From contig JAHJHR010000012.1 of NCBI GenBank assembly GCA_018823745.1, positions 186,001 to 250,000 on the forward strand: DNA of 64,000 nt. The letters are read 5' to 3'. The notes below the pieces were generated by a model, which was given only the letters and a program-made list of their open reading frames with translations, had not been told where the DNA came from and searched no databases. A program made the position numbers and the translations under genes. The DNA comes from Alphaproteobacteria bacterium (GTDB lineage Bacteria; Pseudomonadota; Alphaproteobacteria; Oceanibaculales; Oceanibaculaceae). This document shows positions 1-9,352 of this stretch, piece after piece; the stretch's first letter is position 1, and every line of letters begins with the position of its first letter.

Positions 1-590
1 AACTCCCGCATCGACAGCTCGTCATAGAACGGGCCGGTCGCCACGGCCGGCCGCTCGCGCTCCAGCATGCCGGAATCCCAGACATAATAGCCGACGGCGA
101 GCAGAACCAACAGCGGTCCCAGCCACAGCCATTTCCGCAAATTCGGCTTGTCGGGATTTACCTCGATAGGCGGCGGGGGGGCCGCCGCCAGAATCCGGGG
201 TTCCGGCTCTGGCTCAGGCGGCGTCACCGCACCGGCGCTGTTGCCGCCGGGCAGGATGATCTTCGGCCAGGCGATGCGGGTGCCGTTGCCGGGCTGGAAG
301 GGCTGGCCGGCGGCGCGGAACTGGATCGCCACCGTGGCGATGCCGCCCAGCGGCACCGTCTTGTCCGGGCCGATCCGGGCAGTGAAGCCGTTTTCCGTGC
401 GCTCAACGATGTCCAGCCGGTTCCAGGCCTCGTCTTCCTGCCAGTCCGCGCCGAGCCAGGGCCGGTTCGCCCCGCCGCGCCGGATGCTGACTTCCACCGG
501 CCCCTCTTCCAGCGAGACGCCTTCGACCGCAAGCCGGCACCAGCCCGGCGGATCGAGTGCCAGATCCTGATAGGCCCGAATAACCGCCAT
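1..590 (-). CDS. single-pass membrane protein of the srf-like operon (partial, runs off the left edge)
   Basis: The reading frame opens at an ATG whose A is shared with the TGA of the SrfC gene (TGATG), so the two are translationally coupled. It stays open for 196 codons to the window edge, so the C-terminus is missing. The N-terminal ~110 residues are soluble and beta-rich in appearance (starts MAVIRAYQDLALDPPGW). A Pro/Glu-rich linker follows at ~125-150, then one membrane segment at about residues 153-172 (KWLWLGPLLVLLAVGYYVWD). I recognise no family. Its place as last visible gene of the srf-like operon suggests it is a structural partner of SrfB and SrfC. Confidence 0.8.
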   Translation of the reverse strand, partial: MAVIRAYQDLALDPPGWCRLAVEGVSLEEGPVEVSIRRGGANRPWLGADWQEDEAWNRLDIVERTENGFTARIGPDKTVPLGGIATVAIQFRAAGQPFQPGNGTRIAWPKIILPGGNSAGAVTPPEPEPEPRILAAAPPPPIEVNPDKPNLRKWLWLGPLLVLLAVGYYVWDSGMLERERPAVATGPFYDELSMRE

Positions 591-3304
591 CACGCCTGCT
601 CCAGCAGGGATTCGATATGGGCGCGGTCCAGAATTTGGCCCAGCACCGCATTCTGCGCCTCGGAAATCTCGCGCGCCGTGGCGACGCCCATATTATCGAT
701 GGCGGCCTGCACCAGCGCGGCCAGCCAATCCTGCGTGAAGTCGCGGGCCAGCCGCATCGGCCGTTCGGCCAAAGCCGGCATGCCGTCGAATCCGGGCGGC
801 GGCGCAAAGGCGCGGCGGCGGGCGGGTTCCGGCAAGGGCGGCACAGGCGGCCGGGCATCCGGCGGCAGGGCGGTATAGCCGAAGCCGGTGACCACCTCGT
901 TGATCGCATTGGCGGCGACACAGGCGGCGCGGGCCGAGGCATTTTCCCAATCGGCCGAGCCGATGGAAACCTGGCGGCGCACCTCGGCGGCGATCTTGCC
1001 GGCCACCCCCCGGCGCATCGTCGCGGCGATCAGCTCCTGCACCAGCAAATCGGCGGTATCGCTGTCGATCTTCCGGCGCAGCGGATGGGTCTGGTCGGCG
1101 GCGAATTCGCGAACCCGGCGAATCCAGTGCTGCACCGCGCGTTCGGCGAAGGCCTCGCTGCGGTCGCCCTCGCTGGCCCCCGTAGAGGCGTGCGGCGTTT
1201 CCTCGAAATCATCGAAGATGCTGCCACCGGCGGCGGGGGTCAGCGCCTGGGTTTCCTCCCCGGCCATGCTGGCCACGGTGAAATACAGCCCGCGCAGCTC
1301 ATCCTCCTGCGCGCTCAGCGCATCGAGCAGTCGGCCAGCGCTGCGGAACTCGTCGGCGAAGATCGCCTTGCCGGCGGCCTCGGCGGCTTTCTTCGCCTTT
1401 TGCAGCTTCTCCTCGCGGGAACCGGAGGCCCCGGCATCGTAGAAACGCTGGAAGCCGTCGGTCAGATGCTGCGCCTGGGCGAGCAGCCGGCCGCGCACCT
1501 GGCCGTCCTTCACGCGCGGGTCGGAAACCTGGGCGATCTTCTCGACGATGTAGGACACGCCGCCATCATTCAGTGCCAGCAGCGCGTCATAGGCGGCCGG
1601 CGCATCCTCGAAATAGCGGGTCACGCGCTCATCGGCCAGCAGATGCTCGCGAATCTCCGGCAGCCGGGCGGCGATGTCCGGTGCGTAGCCGGTCTCGGTC
1701 AGCGGCTCGACGCGCACCCGTGTCCCGCCCCGCTCTTCGGTGGCGTAGCTGACCAGATGGGTCTGCTCGATGCCCGGATTGCGCAGCCACAGCGTGTTGC
1801 GGAAGGGCTTGCCGTCCCAATCATCCAGCCAGCCATCGCGCTGATACAGCTCGATCATCGAGGCATAGACACGGCGGTACCATTTGCCGCGCCGGGATTC
1901 TTCGTCCTCGCCTTCCTTGGTGACGAAATCGGCATCCGATTTGGTCAGCACGAAGAACAGCGCGTTGCGCTGCCGCTGGCGTTCCGCCGGCGTCTCGCCA
2001 TGGGTCGACCAGATCCAGTCACGCACCAGCGGGCCCAGATCCTTCACCTCGGCATTGCTGCCGGCCATGCAGAGCAGCATGGCGGTGATCTCCCGCTCCT
2101 CCGAATAGCGCTGGAACAGCACGGCCACCTTGCCGCGGATGAACAGCTCGCGCGGCCGGCGGGCGAGATCATCGTCATCCTCCGCCCGCTCGGCGATGCT
2201 GCGGTATTTCTCGCGCGAGCGTGCGCCGGGGAAATCCAGCAGATCGACCTGGTCGAACAGCGGCCAGGTCTCGTTGCGCATGGCGATGCGCAGCTCGGCG
2301 ACCAGCGCGCACAGCACGGCGCGCGGCAGCTCGGCGGTCTTGGCCCCCTTGACCGGCACGCAATCGGCCTCGTCAGCCTCGGTGCCCAGCTCCAGCTTGA
2401 TGCGGTCGACATCGATGATGCTGCGCTCGCGCGGAGTCAGCGCCTCGATGGCGGCATGCGCCTCGGCCGGGTAGCCGATGGCCTCCAGCGCCTGGACCAG
2501 CCGGACGAACAGGGTGGTGAATTCCTCGATGCCGCCCCACAGCACGCTGAACAGCCGGGCGCGGTCGGCAATCGACAGCTCGGCCGCATGCGCCAGCGCG
2601 AAATCCCAATAGCCGGCCGGCTCCAGGAAGGTCAGCCGCTTGGAGAAATTGCGCGCCAGATATTCCTTCAGATCGAAGATCGACAGCTCGCCCAGATGCA
2701 GCAGCGGCGGGGCCTTGGCGGTCTTGCGCAGCTCGGTCAGCAGCGCATGCGTCTCCGGCTCGCCCGGCGGATCGAAGGACAGGTTATTGGCGTCGAAATC
2801 CAGCAGGAAGCTGTTGGCGAAGATGCGCACCAGATCGGTCTCGCCCAGCAGCCGCAGCGAGACCGGATAGCCATCCGGCGTCGCCACCGCGATCTTGGTG
2901 AAGCGGGTGACCAGCCCGGTCGATTCCTTGTCGCCCGGCGGGTTGATCTCGCGCAGGAAATCCATCGCCCGGCCGCCGATATCGGCCACCAGCCGCTCGT
3001 CGGCCCCGCCCGCCGAAGCAGGCTTCTTGCACAGCCGGGAGACCAGATAGGACTTGCCCGCCTGGCTGGGGCCGAAGATGCCGACGCACATCCGCCGGGC
3101 CGCCGCGTTGCCCAGCTTGCGCGCGGCATTCTCCACCCGGCGCGACAGATCGATCAGCGCCGGGGATTCCGACTTGATGCGTGCCGAGTCCGCCGCCGTC
3201 TCGCGCACCCAGCCGCGCGCGGAACCTGCCGCGCCTGCCAGGTCGCCCGCGGCGTCAGCTACGGCGGAGGATGCCAGTGTCGAGCCAGTAGCCATCGCCA
3301 TCAC
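590..3304 (-). CDS. srfC: SrfC-family large P-loop GTPase
   Basis: A 904-residue protein with a complete set of GTPase motifs. The P-loop GPSQAGKS is at 78-85, a G3-type DFPG at 357-360 and a G4-type TKSD at 454-457. The ~270 residues between G1 and G3 are far more than in Ras-like GTPases, as in the large SrfC family (putative virulence factor, up to ~900 residues). No signal peptide or membrane segment is visible, so it is probably cytosolic or peripheral. It lies directly after SrfB, overlapping it by 50 bases, and its TGA overlaps the ATG of the next gene. In Salmonella srfC belongs to the SsrB-regulated srfABC locus, and its molecular role is not settled. Nucleotide preference (GTP) is inferred from TKSD. 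Confidence 0.85.
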   Translation of the reverse strand: MMAMATGSTLASSAVADAAGDLAGAAGSARGWVRETAADSARIKSESPALIDLSRRVENAARKLGNAAARRMCVGIFGPSQAGKSYLVSRLCKKPASAGGADERLVADIGGRAMDFLREINPPGDKESTGLVTRFTKIAVATPDGYPVSLRLLGETDLVRIFANSFLLDFDANNLSFDPPGEPETHALLTELRKTAKAPPLLHLGELSIFDLKEYLARNFSKRLTFLEPAGYWDFALAHAAELSIADRARLFSVLWGGIEEFTTLFVRLVQALEAIGYPAEAHAAIEALTPRERSIIDVDRIKLELGTEADEADCVPVKGAKTAELPRAVLCALVAELRIAMRNETWPLFDQVDLLDFPGARSREKYRSIAERAEDDDDLARRPRELFIRGKVAVLFQRYSEEREITAMLLCMAGSNAEVKDLGPLVRDWIWSTHGETPAERQRQRNALFFVLTKSDADFVTKEGEDEESRRGKWYRRVYASMIELYQRDGWLDDWDGKPFRNTLWLRNPGIEQTHLVSYATEERGGTRVRVEPLTETGYAPDIAARLPEIREHLLADERVTRYFEDAPAAYDALLALNDGGVSYIVEKIAQVSDPRVKDGQVRGRLLAQAQHLTDGFQRFYDAGASGSREEKLQKAKKAAEAAGKAIFADEFRSAGRLLDALSAQEDELRGLYFTVASMAGEETQALTPAAGGSIFDDFEETPHASTGASEGDRSEAFAERAVQHWIRRVREFAADQTHPLRRKIDSDTADLLVQELIAATMRRGVAGKIAAEVRRQVSIGSADWENASARAACVAANAINEVVTGFGYTALPPDARPPVPPLPEPARRRAFAPPPGFDGMPALAERPMRLARDFTQDWLAALVQAAIDNMGVATAREISEAQNAVLGQILDRAHIESLLEQA

Positions 3305-6245
3305 TCAATGTCTGCAGTTTCAGGGTCAGCGACTGGCGCACATTGCCGCCACTCGCATCGCGCGCTTCATCGATCTCCATCGCCTCGGTCAGCCCGTCGC
3401 CACGCTGCACCCGGCCGCGTTTCAGCCGCACCTCGATGGGCGTCTTGGCGTGCAGCCGGCGGCGATCCTCCTCGCTGCGGTAATCCAGCGTGTAGAGGCG
3501 GGTTGCCGGCCACCATTCATTCGGGAATTGCCGGAAGCCCAGCGCCATGACGCCCCGGAACTCGAACCCGCCCTCCGGCAGGTCGGTCTCGGGGTCTTCC
3601 AGATCGATGTCGGCGTAATAGGTATCGACCGCCGGAATCCGCCCGGCACCGTCCAGTTTGCCGATATAGCGCGCCGTCGATTTCGGATTCCGGATACGGT
3701 CTGACCGGAAATTGAAACCCTCGATGCCGCCTTCGGCCAGGGCGCAGATCATCGCCCCCACCGCCGCCGTCGTCTTGGGGTCGTCGATGCGCGCCTCATG
3801 ATCGCGGAACGGATACCAGTGGCCGACGCGGAACCGGTGCAGCGGCACGATCCGGCCGATCAGCATCGGCAGCGCCTCTTCCAGGCAGGCCTTCACCATC
3901 GGCAGGCGCGACGGCCGGCCGGAGACCAGCAGCAGATCGCAGCGATAGCGCCAGACAATCTCCGCCATCGCCTCCAGGATCGGCTGTAACACCCCGCGCG
4001 CGGTCTGCTCGATGGCGTCCAGATCGACCGGGAAGGCCAGGGCGCGCAGATCGAAGCCGGCGCCGCCGCGCCGCTCCACCTCGGCATTCAGCCGGGTGAT
4101 GACACCCTCGGCCGGCAAGTCGCCAGGGCCGAAAATATCGGCGAACCCGAGCTGCGTCGTCGCCTCGCTGCCGGCCTCGCGCCCCGCCTCGTAGCGCGAC
4201 AGCAGGGCCAGCGCGATGGGCGTGGCGACCTGCAGCGCGAATTGCTGGCGGCGCACCTGGTCGGAGACATCCATGTCGCCCCGGTCGCCGCCAAACAGAT
4301 CGACGGTCAGCGCCCGCCCGTTCGGCACGCCGGCTGCCTCCACCGCCGTCTCGATGCGGTCCAGCACATGCGCCTGAATGATGCGATAGACCAGATCGTC
4401 GCCGGCCACATTGAAGCCCTCACGGAACAACTGCTCCGGGAAGATCGTCACCGTATTGCCGGCGCCCTCATGGGTGAATTCGGTGACCACCAGATCGGTC
4501 GTGCCGCCGCCGATATCCAGCGTGGCGATACGCAGCCCCTTGGCTTCCGCATTCTCCGGCCGACGCATGGCAGCGAAGAAAGCCGGGGCATGGCCGGCGA
4601 AATTCTTCACGATCTGGGTATAGAGATAGACCACCTGGGTGGCGCTGGCCTCGTCCCAGACCAGCAGGATTTCCGGCTCGACCACGCCATCCGCTTCCCA
4701 GACCAGCGCGCCGCCCTCACCCACCTTGGCCAGCTTCAGCGCCAGATAGACCAGGTCGCGCGCGGCCCGTGCCCGCTCCACCAGAATACGGCGCTCGGCC
4801 AGCGGCAGGGCCGAGGGCATAGTCATGATGATGCGCTTAAGCCGGCGCGGATTATCGCCATTCGGCCGGCGCGAGCGATGCGCGGCGGAATTGATCATGG
4901 TCAGCGCCTGCAGGAAGATTTCCGTCAGCGCGAAGGTAAACAAGTTGCTGCGCGAATAGCGCGCCTCCATCGCCGGCAGGCTGTCGCCATCCGGGCCGAC
5001 CCGGTGCAGCGGCGTGCCGGCATCGTTCACCAGCACCGCCATCGGCCCCTGGGCAGCCAGCGGCTCGATATCGCCGCGCAGTGTGCGGTGGTTAAAGCGC
5101 CAGGGCTGGGCCGGCGATTCAGTCGACCAGAGATAGCGCTTCGGGCTCGACATGCCGGTCGAGCCTTCATTGCCGACGCGCTGGCCGGCAAGGCGCGCAG
5201 CTTCCTCACCAACCCGCGTCAACGTCGGCCACTCAAAGGCGTCACTGCGGCCGGAACGATGCGAGAGATGGTTGCGCCCGAAGCTGGCGACGGCGAACTC
5301 CACCCGGCTCTCGAACGGATCGGAATAGACATATTGCGGATTGCCGAGATCACGCAGCTCCAGCTTCACCGCCTGGGCGACATCCGCGCCATGGTCGGGG
5401 TCGCGCTCCACGATCAGCCCGCAGGTGCGCGAATTGCCGACATCCAGCACCAGATCGCAATCGATGAAGGGCTGGCGGCGGCTGGTCAGCGTATCGACCA
5501 GCTTCACATTCTCCGGCAGGACCTCGGCCCTGTCGAGCAGGTCGAGCAGGGCGGCATAGCGCAGCAGCGGCTCGGCATAGCCGGTCTCGGCCAGCTCCTC
5601 CGCGACCTCCTCCGGTGTCACCGGATCGGCGCGGCGGCGGCCCTGGCGCTGCTGGCGGCGGGCCTGCAGCATCTCGCGATACAGCTCGTTCACCCACAGC
5701 ACGACCCATTCCTCGGCAAGAAACCAGCCGACCGAGGCGGAATCATTCGCCAGCCCGAAGGGCAGTCCGGCCTCCGCATCGGCCAGCGACGGGGCCAGAT
5801 AGGGCCGGCCCTCGACATGGGTCATCAGGTCGGTGTCGAGCGCCAGCACCACGTGATAATCATTGCCGTCCTCATCCGGCTCCGGCAGCGGGATGATGCG
5901 GATACGCGCCCAGTTGGAAGGCCCGCGATAGAAGCCGTCGCCGACGCGGCGCAGAAGCGGCAGCGGCGTCCAGCGGTCGCCGAACAGCTCGAACACCTCG
6001 CGCCGGCCGATATTGTATTTCGCCGCCATGCTGCGGGTCTGCAGGCTGACCGGCTCGTCATCGCGGCTGACCAGCGCGAATTCGCCGGGTTGCGGCGTCG
6101 CCCCGGCACGCACGGCATCGTGACAGCCCCAGTCGCGCGGCAGCTTGTCCCCGGTCGAAAGCAACCTGAAATCGAGAAACTGGATTCCGCTGCGTGGGAT
6201 GATCGACACTGTCTTCGAGTGACGCAAACGCTCCTTCAGCACCAT
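3255..6245 (-). CDS. srfB: SrfB-family Hsp70/actin-fold ATPase
   Basis: A 996-residue protein. The actin/Hsp70 ATPase signatures are recognisable: phosphate-1 loop LVLDVGNSRT around residue 268, phosphate-2 loop DIGGGTTD at 577-584 and an adenosine-type motif SGRPS at 775-779. The ~310 residues separating the two phosphate loops are typical of SrfB rather than DnaK. A TTG at 6305 would add 20 residues. I chose the ATG at 6245 because the conserved family-like N-terminus (TVSIIPRSGIQFLDF) begins just after it, and an AAGGGAG lies upstream. No membrane segment is visible. It sits between SrfA and SrfC, as in the enterobacterial srfABC order. Family assignment is from memory of SrfB features; function is unknown. 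Confidence 0.85.
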   Translation of the reverse strand: MVLKERLRHSKTVSIIPRSGIQFLDFRLLSTGDKLPRDWGCHDAVRAGATPQPGEFALVSRDDEPVSLQTRSMAAKYNIGRREVFELFGDRWTPLPLLRRVGDGFYRGPSNWARIRIIPLPEPDEDGNDYHVVLALDTDLMTHVEGRPYLAPSLADAEAGLPFGLANDSASVGWFLAEEWVVLWVNELYREMLQARRQQRQGRRRADPVTPEEVAEELAETGYAEPLLRYAALLDLLDRAEVLPENVKLVDTLTSRRQPFIDCDLVLDVGNSRTCGLIVERDPDHGADVAQAVKLELRDLGNPQYVYSDPFESRVEFAVASFGRNHLSHRSGRSDAFEWPTLTRVGEEAARLAGQRVGNEGSTGMSSPKRYLWSTESPAQPWRFNHRTLRGDIEPLAAQGPMAVLVNDAGTPLHRVGPDGDSLPAMEARYSRSNLFTFALTEIFLQALTMINSAAHRSRRPNGDNPRRLKRIIMTMPSALPLAERRILVERARAARDLVYLALKLAKVGEGGALVWEADGVVEPEILLVWDEASATQVVYLYTQIVKNFAGHAPAFFAAMRRPENAEAKGLRIATLDIGGGTTDLVVTEFTHEGAGNTVTIFPEQLFREGFNVAGDDLVYRIIQAHVLDRIETAVEAAGVPNGRALTVDLFGGDRGDMDVSDQVRRQQFALQVATPIALALLSRYEAGREAGSEATTQLGFADIFGPGDLPAEGVITRLNAEVERRGGAGFDLRALAFPVDLDAIEQTARGVLQPILEAMAEIVWRYRCDLLLVSGRPSRLPMVKACLEEALPMLIGRIVPLHRFRVGHWYPFRDHEARIDDPKTTAAVGAMICALAEGGIEGFNFRSDRIRNPKSTARYIGKLDGAGRIPAVDTYYADIDLEDPETDLPEGGFEFRGVMALGFRQFPNEWWPATRLYTLDYRSEEDRRRLHAKTPIEVRLKRGRVQRGDGLTEAMEIDEARDASGGNVRQSLTLKLQTLSDGDGYWLDTGILRRS

Positions 6246-6333
6246 GGACTGACCCGGCTCCCTTTTCTGCGCCCCATTAAAGGATGATCGGCGCGGCGCA
6301 TGCAAGCCGCAGTGGGTTTATCGGCACACGTGT

Positions 6334-7698
6334 TCAACGGCTGATCCCCACAGTATAGGTCGATCCGTCGGGATTGACGCCGACGCAGCTCGTCCGCCCA
6401 TCCGCGCCGGGACGGCATTCGGTAACCGACGGGGCGTAGCTGCTGCCATCCGGGCAGGAAAGCGGCCCCTGTTCGGCGATGCGCAGCCCGCCATCGGCGG
6501 TGCGGCTGGCGGCGGCGGGGGCCTGGCATTCACTGCCATCGGCGCGGCGGATCACCGCCTGGCCCTGCCCCTGATCGTCGAAGCGGTAGCGCTGGTCTAG
6601 CGGCCGGCCGCTGCTCTGGTCGACCAGCCCGCCATCGGATTTCCACTCGCCCTGCAGGAAGCCGACACTGCCCGGCCCCGCCGCCGGGGAATCGGGCGGC
6701 GGCAGAGTCAGTGGCTGGTCCTGCGGCGGTGGCTCGGATGGGGGTGGCTCCGAGGGAGGTGGCTCGGACGCAGGCGGTTCCGGCGGGGTCTGTTCCGGCG
6801 CAGGCGGCTCCGACGCAGGGGGTTCAGACGCAGGCGGTTCGGATGCCGGAGGCTCAGCGGCAGGCGGCTCGCCCGGCGGCGCGCCGGCGTCGGGCACAGT
6901 TCCTTCCGGTACGGCGATAACGCCGTCTACCGTCCCATCGCCGCGCGGCACCAGAATCGCGTCGGGGCCGGTGGTGCCAGGCGGCAGGGCGGGATCGGGG
7001 ACACCCTCGACCGGCGGCCGTTCCTCCACCCGCTCCGGCACCACCCGGCCATCGCCGACCATCTCGCAGCCGCGCAGAAGCCAGAACAGCAGGCCCAGCA
7101 GCAGCAAAGCGAGCAGTGCCAGCAGCAGCCAATGCCACCAGGGGCGGCTTGCCGTCACCGCTGCCGCCGCGACCGGTGCAACCGGCGCCATGGCAGGCGC
7201 CCGCACGCCGACCGGATTGAAGGTGAGCGTGTCGAAGGACGTGCTGCCGCCCTCGAAGCCCCAGAGCGTGAGGACCGGCGTGTCGCCGACCAGATACAGC
7301 GTCTCCGCCCCCGGCGAGCGCACCGCCTGGCGCACCAGATGGGCAAAGCCGCTTTCGGCCCGCGTCACGCCCTCTCGCGCCTCCAGCTCATCGACGAAGC
7401 GCAGCAACCCGTCGCGGATTTCAACCACCCTGGGCGCAAACCGCGCCTGCTCCTCCTCCGGCAGATCGGCCCAGCGGCGCACCGGTCCGTCGATCTCGGC
7501 ATGCCAATGCACCTGCCGGTTGGCCTCGTCGATCTCCGGCCGGGCGAGATACTGCGCGGCGGCCGGCCCCAGGCGCGGGGTCAGGGCCGCGACCAGCTTG
7601 CGGTGGCTGAGATAGGCCGGCTGGCCGAGCGCGCCGAGAGGCCGGTATTCATCCATGCCGGAGCTGCGCAGGAGAGGGCCGGCGAATCCTATCGGCAT
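6334..7698 (-). CDS. srfA: SrfA-like single-pass membrane protein
   Basis: About 454 residues. An N-terminal SrfA-type domain has LLRSSGMDEYRPLG, GQPAYLSHRKL and VLTLWGF. It is followed by a membrane segment (WWHWLLLALLALLLLGLLFW), a long proline-rich linker with repeated SEPPA/SEPPP units, and a C-terminal domain of ~110 residues starting FLQGEWKSDGGLVDQ with paired cysteines. The ATG at 7698 overlaps the stop of the upstream gene, and LLRSSG.. directly follows it, so it is preferred over the ATG at 7656. The linker and C-terminal domain are predicted periplasmic. The protein is paralogous to its upstream neighbour in the N-terminal half. The name rests on resemblance to enterobacterial SrfA and on the srfA-srfB-srfC order. 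Confidence 0.7.
   Translation of the reverse strand: MPIGFAGPLLRSSGMDEYRPLGALGQPAYLSHRKLVAALTPRLGPAAAQYLARPEIDEANRQVHWHAEIDGPVRRWADLPEEEQARFAPRVVEIRDGLLRFVDELEAREGVTRAESGFAHLVRQAVRSPGAETLYLVGDTPVLTLWGFEGGSTSFDTLTFNPVGVRAPAMAPVAPVAAAAVTASRPWWHWLLLALLALLLLGLLFWLLRGCEMVGDGRVVPERVEERPPVEGVPDPALPPGTTGPDAILVPRGDGTVDGVIAVPEGTVPDAGAPPGEPPAAEPPASEPPASEPPASEPPAPEQTPPEPPASEPPPSEPPPSEPPPQDQPLTLPPPDSPAAGPGSVGFLQGEWKSDGGLVDQSSGRPLDQRYRFDDQGQGQAVIRRADGSECQAPAAASRTADGGLRIAEQGPLSCPDGSSYAPSVTECRPGADGRTSCVGVNPDGSTYTVGISR
6724..6882 (-). repeat. imperfect tandem repeat coding for SEPPA/SEPPP linker
   Basis: Short imperfect repeats of about 15 bases (variants of ggcggttcggatgca as read on the plus strand) encode a run of SEPPA and SEPPP units between the membrane segment and the C-terminal domain of the SrfA-like protein. 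The purpose is probably a stiff extended periplasmic spacer. Copy number could vary by slippage. Confidence 0.75.
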
Positions 7699-9185
7699 GA
7701 GCGGATATCCGGCTGTTCGCTGGCCTGCTGCACCATTATCTGCATATCGGCGGCGCTGTTCGGCTGGAAGACGCGGCCACCGGTCGCCTGCGCCATGCAT
7801 TGCGCCGTGGGATTGCTGGCAGAGCCGCTGATATCGATCACGTTGATCTTTACATTCGGCTTGCTGCTCGCCATCGCACGGGCGGCAGCGCAGGGATCGC
7901 CGCCGCAGGAATCAGCGCCGTCGGTCACCACCACCACGACACCATCGACCTGGCTGGAAATCACCGAGCCGGCACGCTCCACCGAGCGGGCCAGCGGCGT
8001 GCCGCGATCCGGCGTCAGGCTGTTCACCCGGCCCATCAGCTGTGTGCGCTCATTCGCACTGTAGAAACGGTCGCGCTCAATGCGGGAGCAGTCGGTGAAT
8101 TCCACCAGTCCGACATCGACATCCTGCGGCAGTCCGGCGACAAGCTGCCCGATGGAACGCTGGGCCGCCTGCATCCGGTTTGCCGCACCCGGAATGCTGT
8201 CGCGCATGCTGCCCGAGGCATCGACGACCAGCACCACCTCCGGCGCTTCATAGGGCTGGCGATTCGGCACGCAGCTGTTCTGCGCAGGCGGCTGGCGTGT
8301 CGGCGCCGGGGTTGCAGGCACCTGCGCAATTTCCGGCAGGGATGGCAGGTCAGGCAGCGCCGGGGTTTGCTGGGGCGGCGTCGCGGGCGGTGGGGTAACT
8401 GCCGGCGGCTCGGTCGGGATCGCCGGTATCTCGCTGCGCGGGATCGGCGGGACGAGGCAGGATTTCAGCTGCTCCTCCCGCTCGGCACGCAACGCGGCCA
8501 GGCGTTCCTCCATTCCTGCAAGATCAGCCGGTTCCTCTTCCACCGGCCGCTCGACGATGACCGGCGGCACCGGCTCGCAGGCTTTCAGCGCCAGCAGGAG
8601 CAGCAGTATCAGCAGCAATAACAGGAGCAGCCAGCGCCACCAGCCGCCCCACCCGGCGGCGGGGGCAGCCAGGGCGGCAGCGACAGGTGCTGCAACCTCT
8701 GCCTTTGCCACCGCGCCGATGGGGGTGAAGCTGGCGGGTGCATGGGCCGGGTCTTCGGGCACAAAGCCCCAGAAGGTCAGGACCGGGCGGCCCTCGACCA
8801 GATAGGCATCCGATGTGTCGGCAAGCTGGGTTGCGCGTTCCAGCATCTCGGACAGGGTGGCGCCGGAGCCGCCGCGGCTCGCCTGTTCAGCCGCAAGGGT
8901 ACGGATATCCGCCAGTTTCTGCGCGATATCCGCCTCATGCGGGGCGCGCTGCTCTGGCGGCAGATCGGATAAAGGCTGCACCGTCCCGGACCAGGCGGCG
9001 TACCAGTCGAAGCCGCCATCGGTCTTGCGTTCCGGCCGGGCGAACAGATCGGCATGGCCCGCCCCCAGCCGGCTGCGCAGCACCGCATCGATCTGGCGAT
9101 GGGAATCGATCACCTGCTGGCCCTGCACGCCCAGCGGGCGTCGCCCGGCCGGCGAGGCGGTTCTGATCAGGGTCGCGGTTGCCAC
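7689..9185 (-). CDS. SrfA-like membrane protein with C-terminal von Willebrand A domain
   Basis: A 498-residue protein starting at GTG; no better in-frame start is evident. Residues 1-155 match the N-terminal domain of the SrfA-like neighbour (LIRTASPAGRRPLG, GQQVIDSHRQ, FDWYAAWSG, VLTFWGF). A membrane segment follows at ~184-202, a probable coiled coil at 220-243, a proline-rich linker, then a VWA domain from ~315. The metal-ion site is intact: DASGS at 322-326, a threonine in RGTPL and an aspartate in VTDGADSC. Cysteines in the VWA part (DSCGGDPC, SCVPNRQ, SCR) suit an oxidising periplasm. It is the first gene of the operon and overlaps the next by about 10 bases. It probably binds a protein partner through the VWA metal site. 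Confidence 0.8.
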   Translation of the reverse strand: MATATLIRTASPAGRRPLGVQGQQVIDSHRQIDAVLRSRLGAGHADLFARPERKTDGGFDWYAAWSGTVQPLSDLPPEQRAPHEADIAQKLADIRTLAAEQASRGGSGATLSEMLERATQLADTSDAYLVEGRPVLTFWGFVPEDPAHAPASFTPIGAVAKAEVAAPVAAALAAPAAGWGGWWRWLLLLLLLILLLLLALKACEPVPPVIVERPVEEEPADLAGMEERLAALRAEREEQLKSCLVPPIPRSEIPAIPTEPPAVTPPPATPPQQTPALPDLPSLPEIAQVPATPAPTRQPPAQNSCVPNRQPYEAPEVVLVVDASGSMRDSIPGAANRMQAAQRSIGQLVAGLPQDVDVGLVEFTDCSRIERDRFYSANERTQLMGRVNSLTPDRGTPLARSVERAGSVISSQVDGVVVVVTDGADSCGGDPCAAARAMASSKPNVKINVIDISGSASNPTAQCMAQATGGRVFQPNSAADMQIMVQQASEQPDIRSCR

Positions 9186-9252
9186 GTCTGGGGTGCCATC
9201 TGTCCGGTTCGGTGTCGCAGCCTAGCGCAACCGCCGGGGGGCAACCAGACAG

Positions 9253-9296
9253 CAATGACCCGCAACGGTATATTCGCCAATTGCTACCGGTCATTG
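9253..9296. promoter_or_regulatory. inverted repeat in the divergent srf-operon/protease control region
   Basis: Perfect 8-base arms CAATGACC (9253-9260) and GGTCATTG (9289-9296) flank 28 bases that include TATATT at 9269-9274. The repeat lies between the GTG of the VWA protein and the start of the divergent protease. A shared operator or a hairpin in one leader is possible. No regulator is identified. Confidence 0.4.
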
Positions 9297-9352
9297 TTCC
9301 GGCGTGCCGGTCTGCCTATGATGCCGGACCCGCAATGGACGGTGCCCGCCCG

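Noticed and set aside
617-3550. A 977-codon open frame antisense to srfC, and similar long antisense frames at 4242-6287, 36739-38577 and 38312-40675
   Set aside because: They mirror real genes in the opposite strand of GC-rich DNA. The translations are rich in Arg, Ala, Gly and Gln with no domain signature, while the sense frames have complete catalytic motifs.
6724-6882. Regular short repeats considered as a CRISPR-like array
   Set aside because: The units are contiguous, short and in frame with a protein-coding SEPP repeat. There are no spacers and no cas genes.
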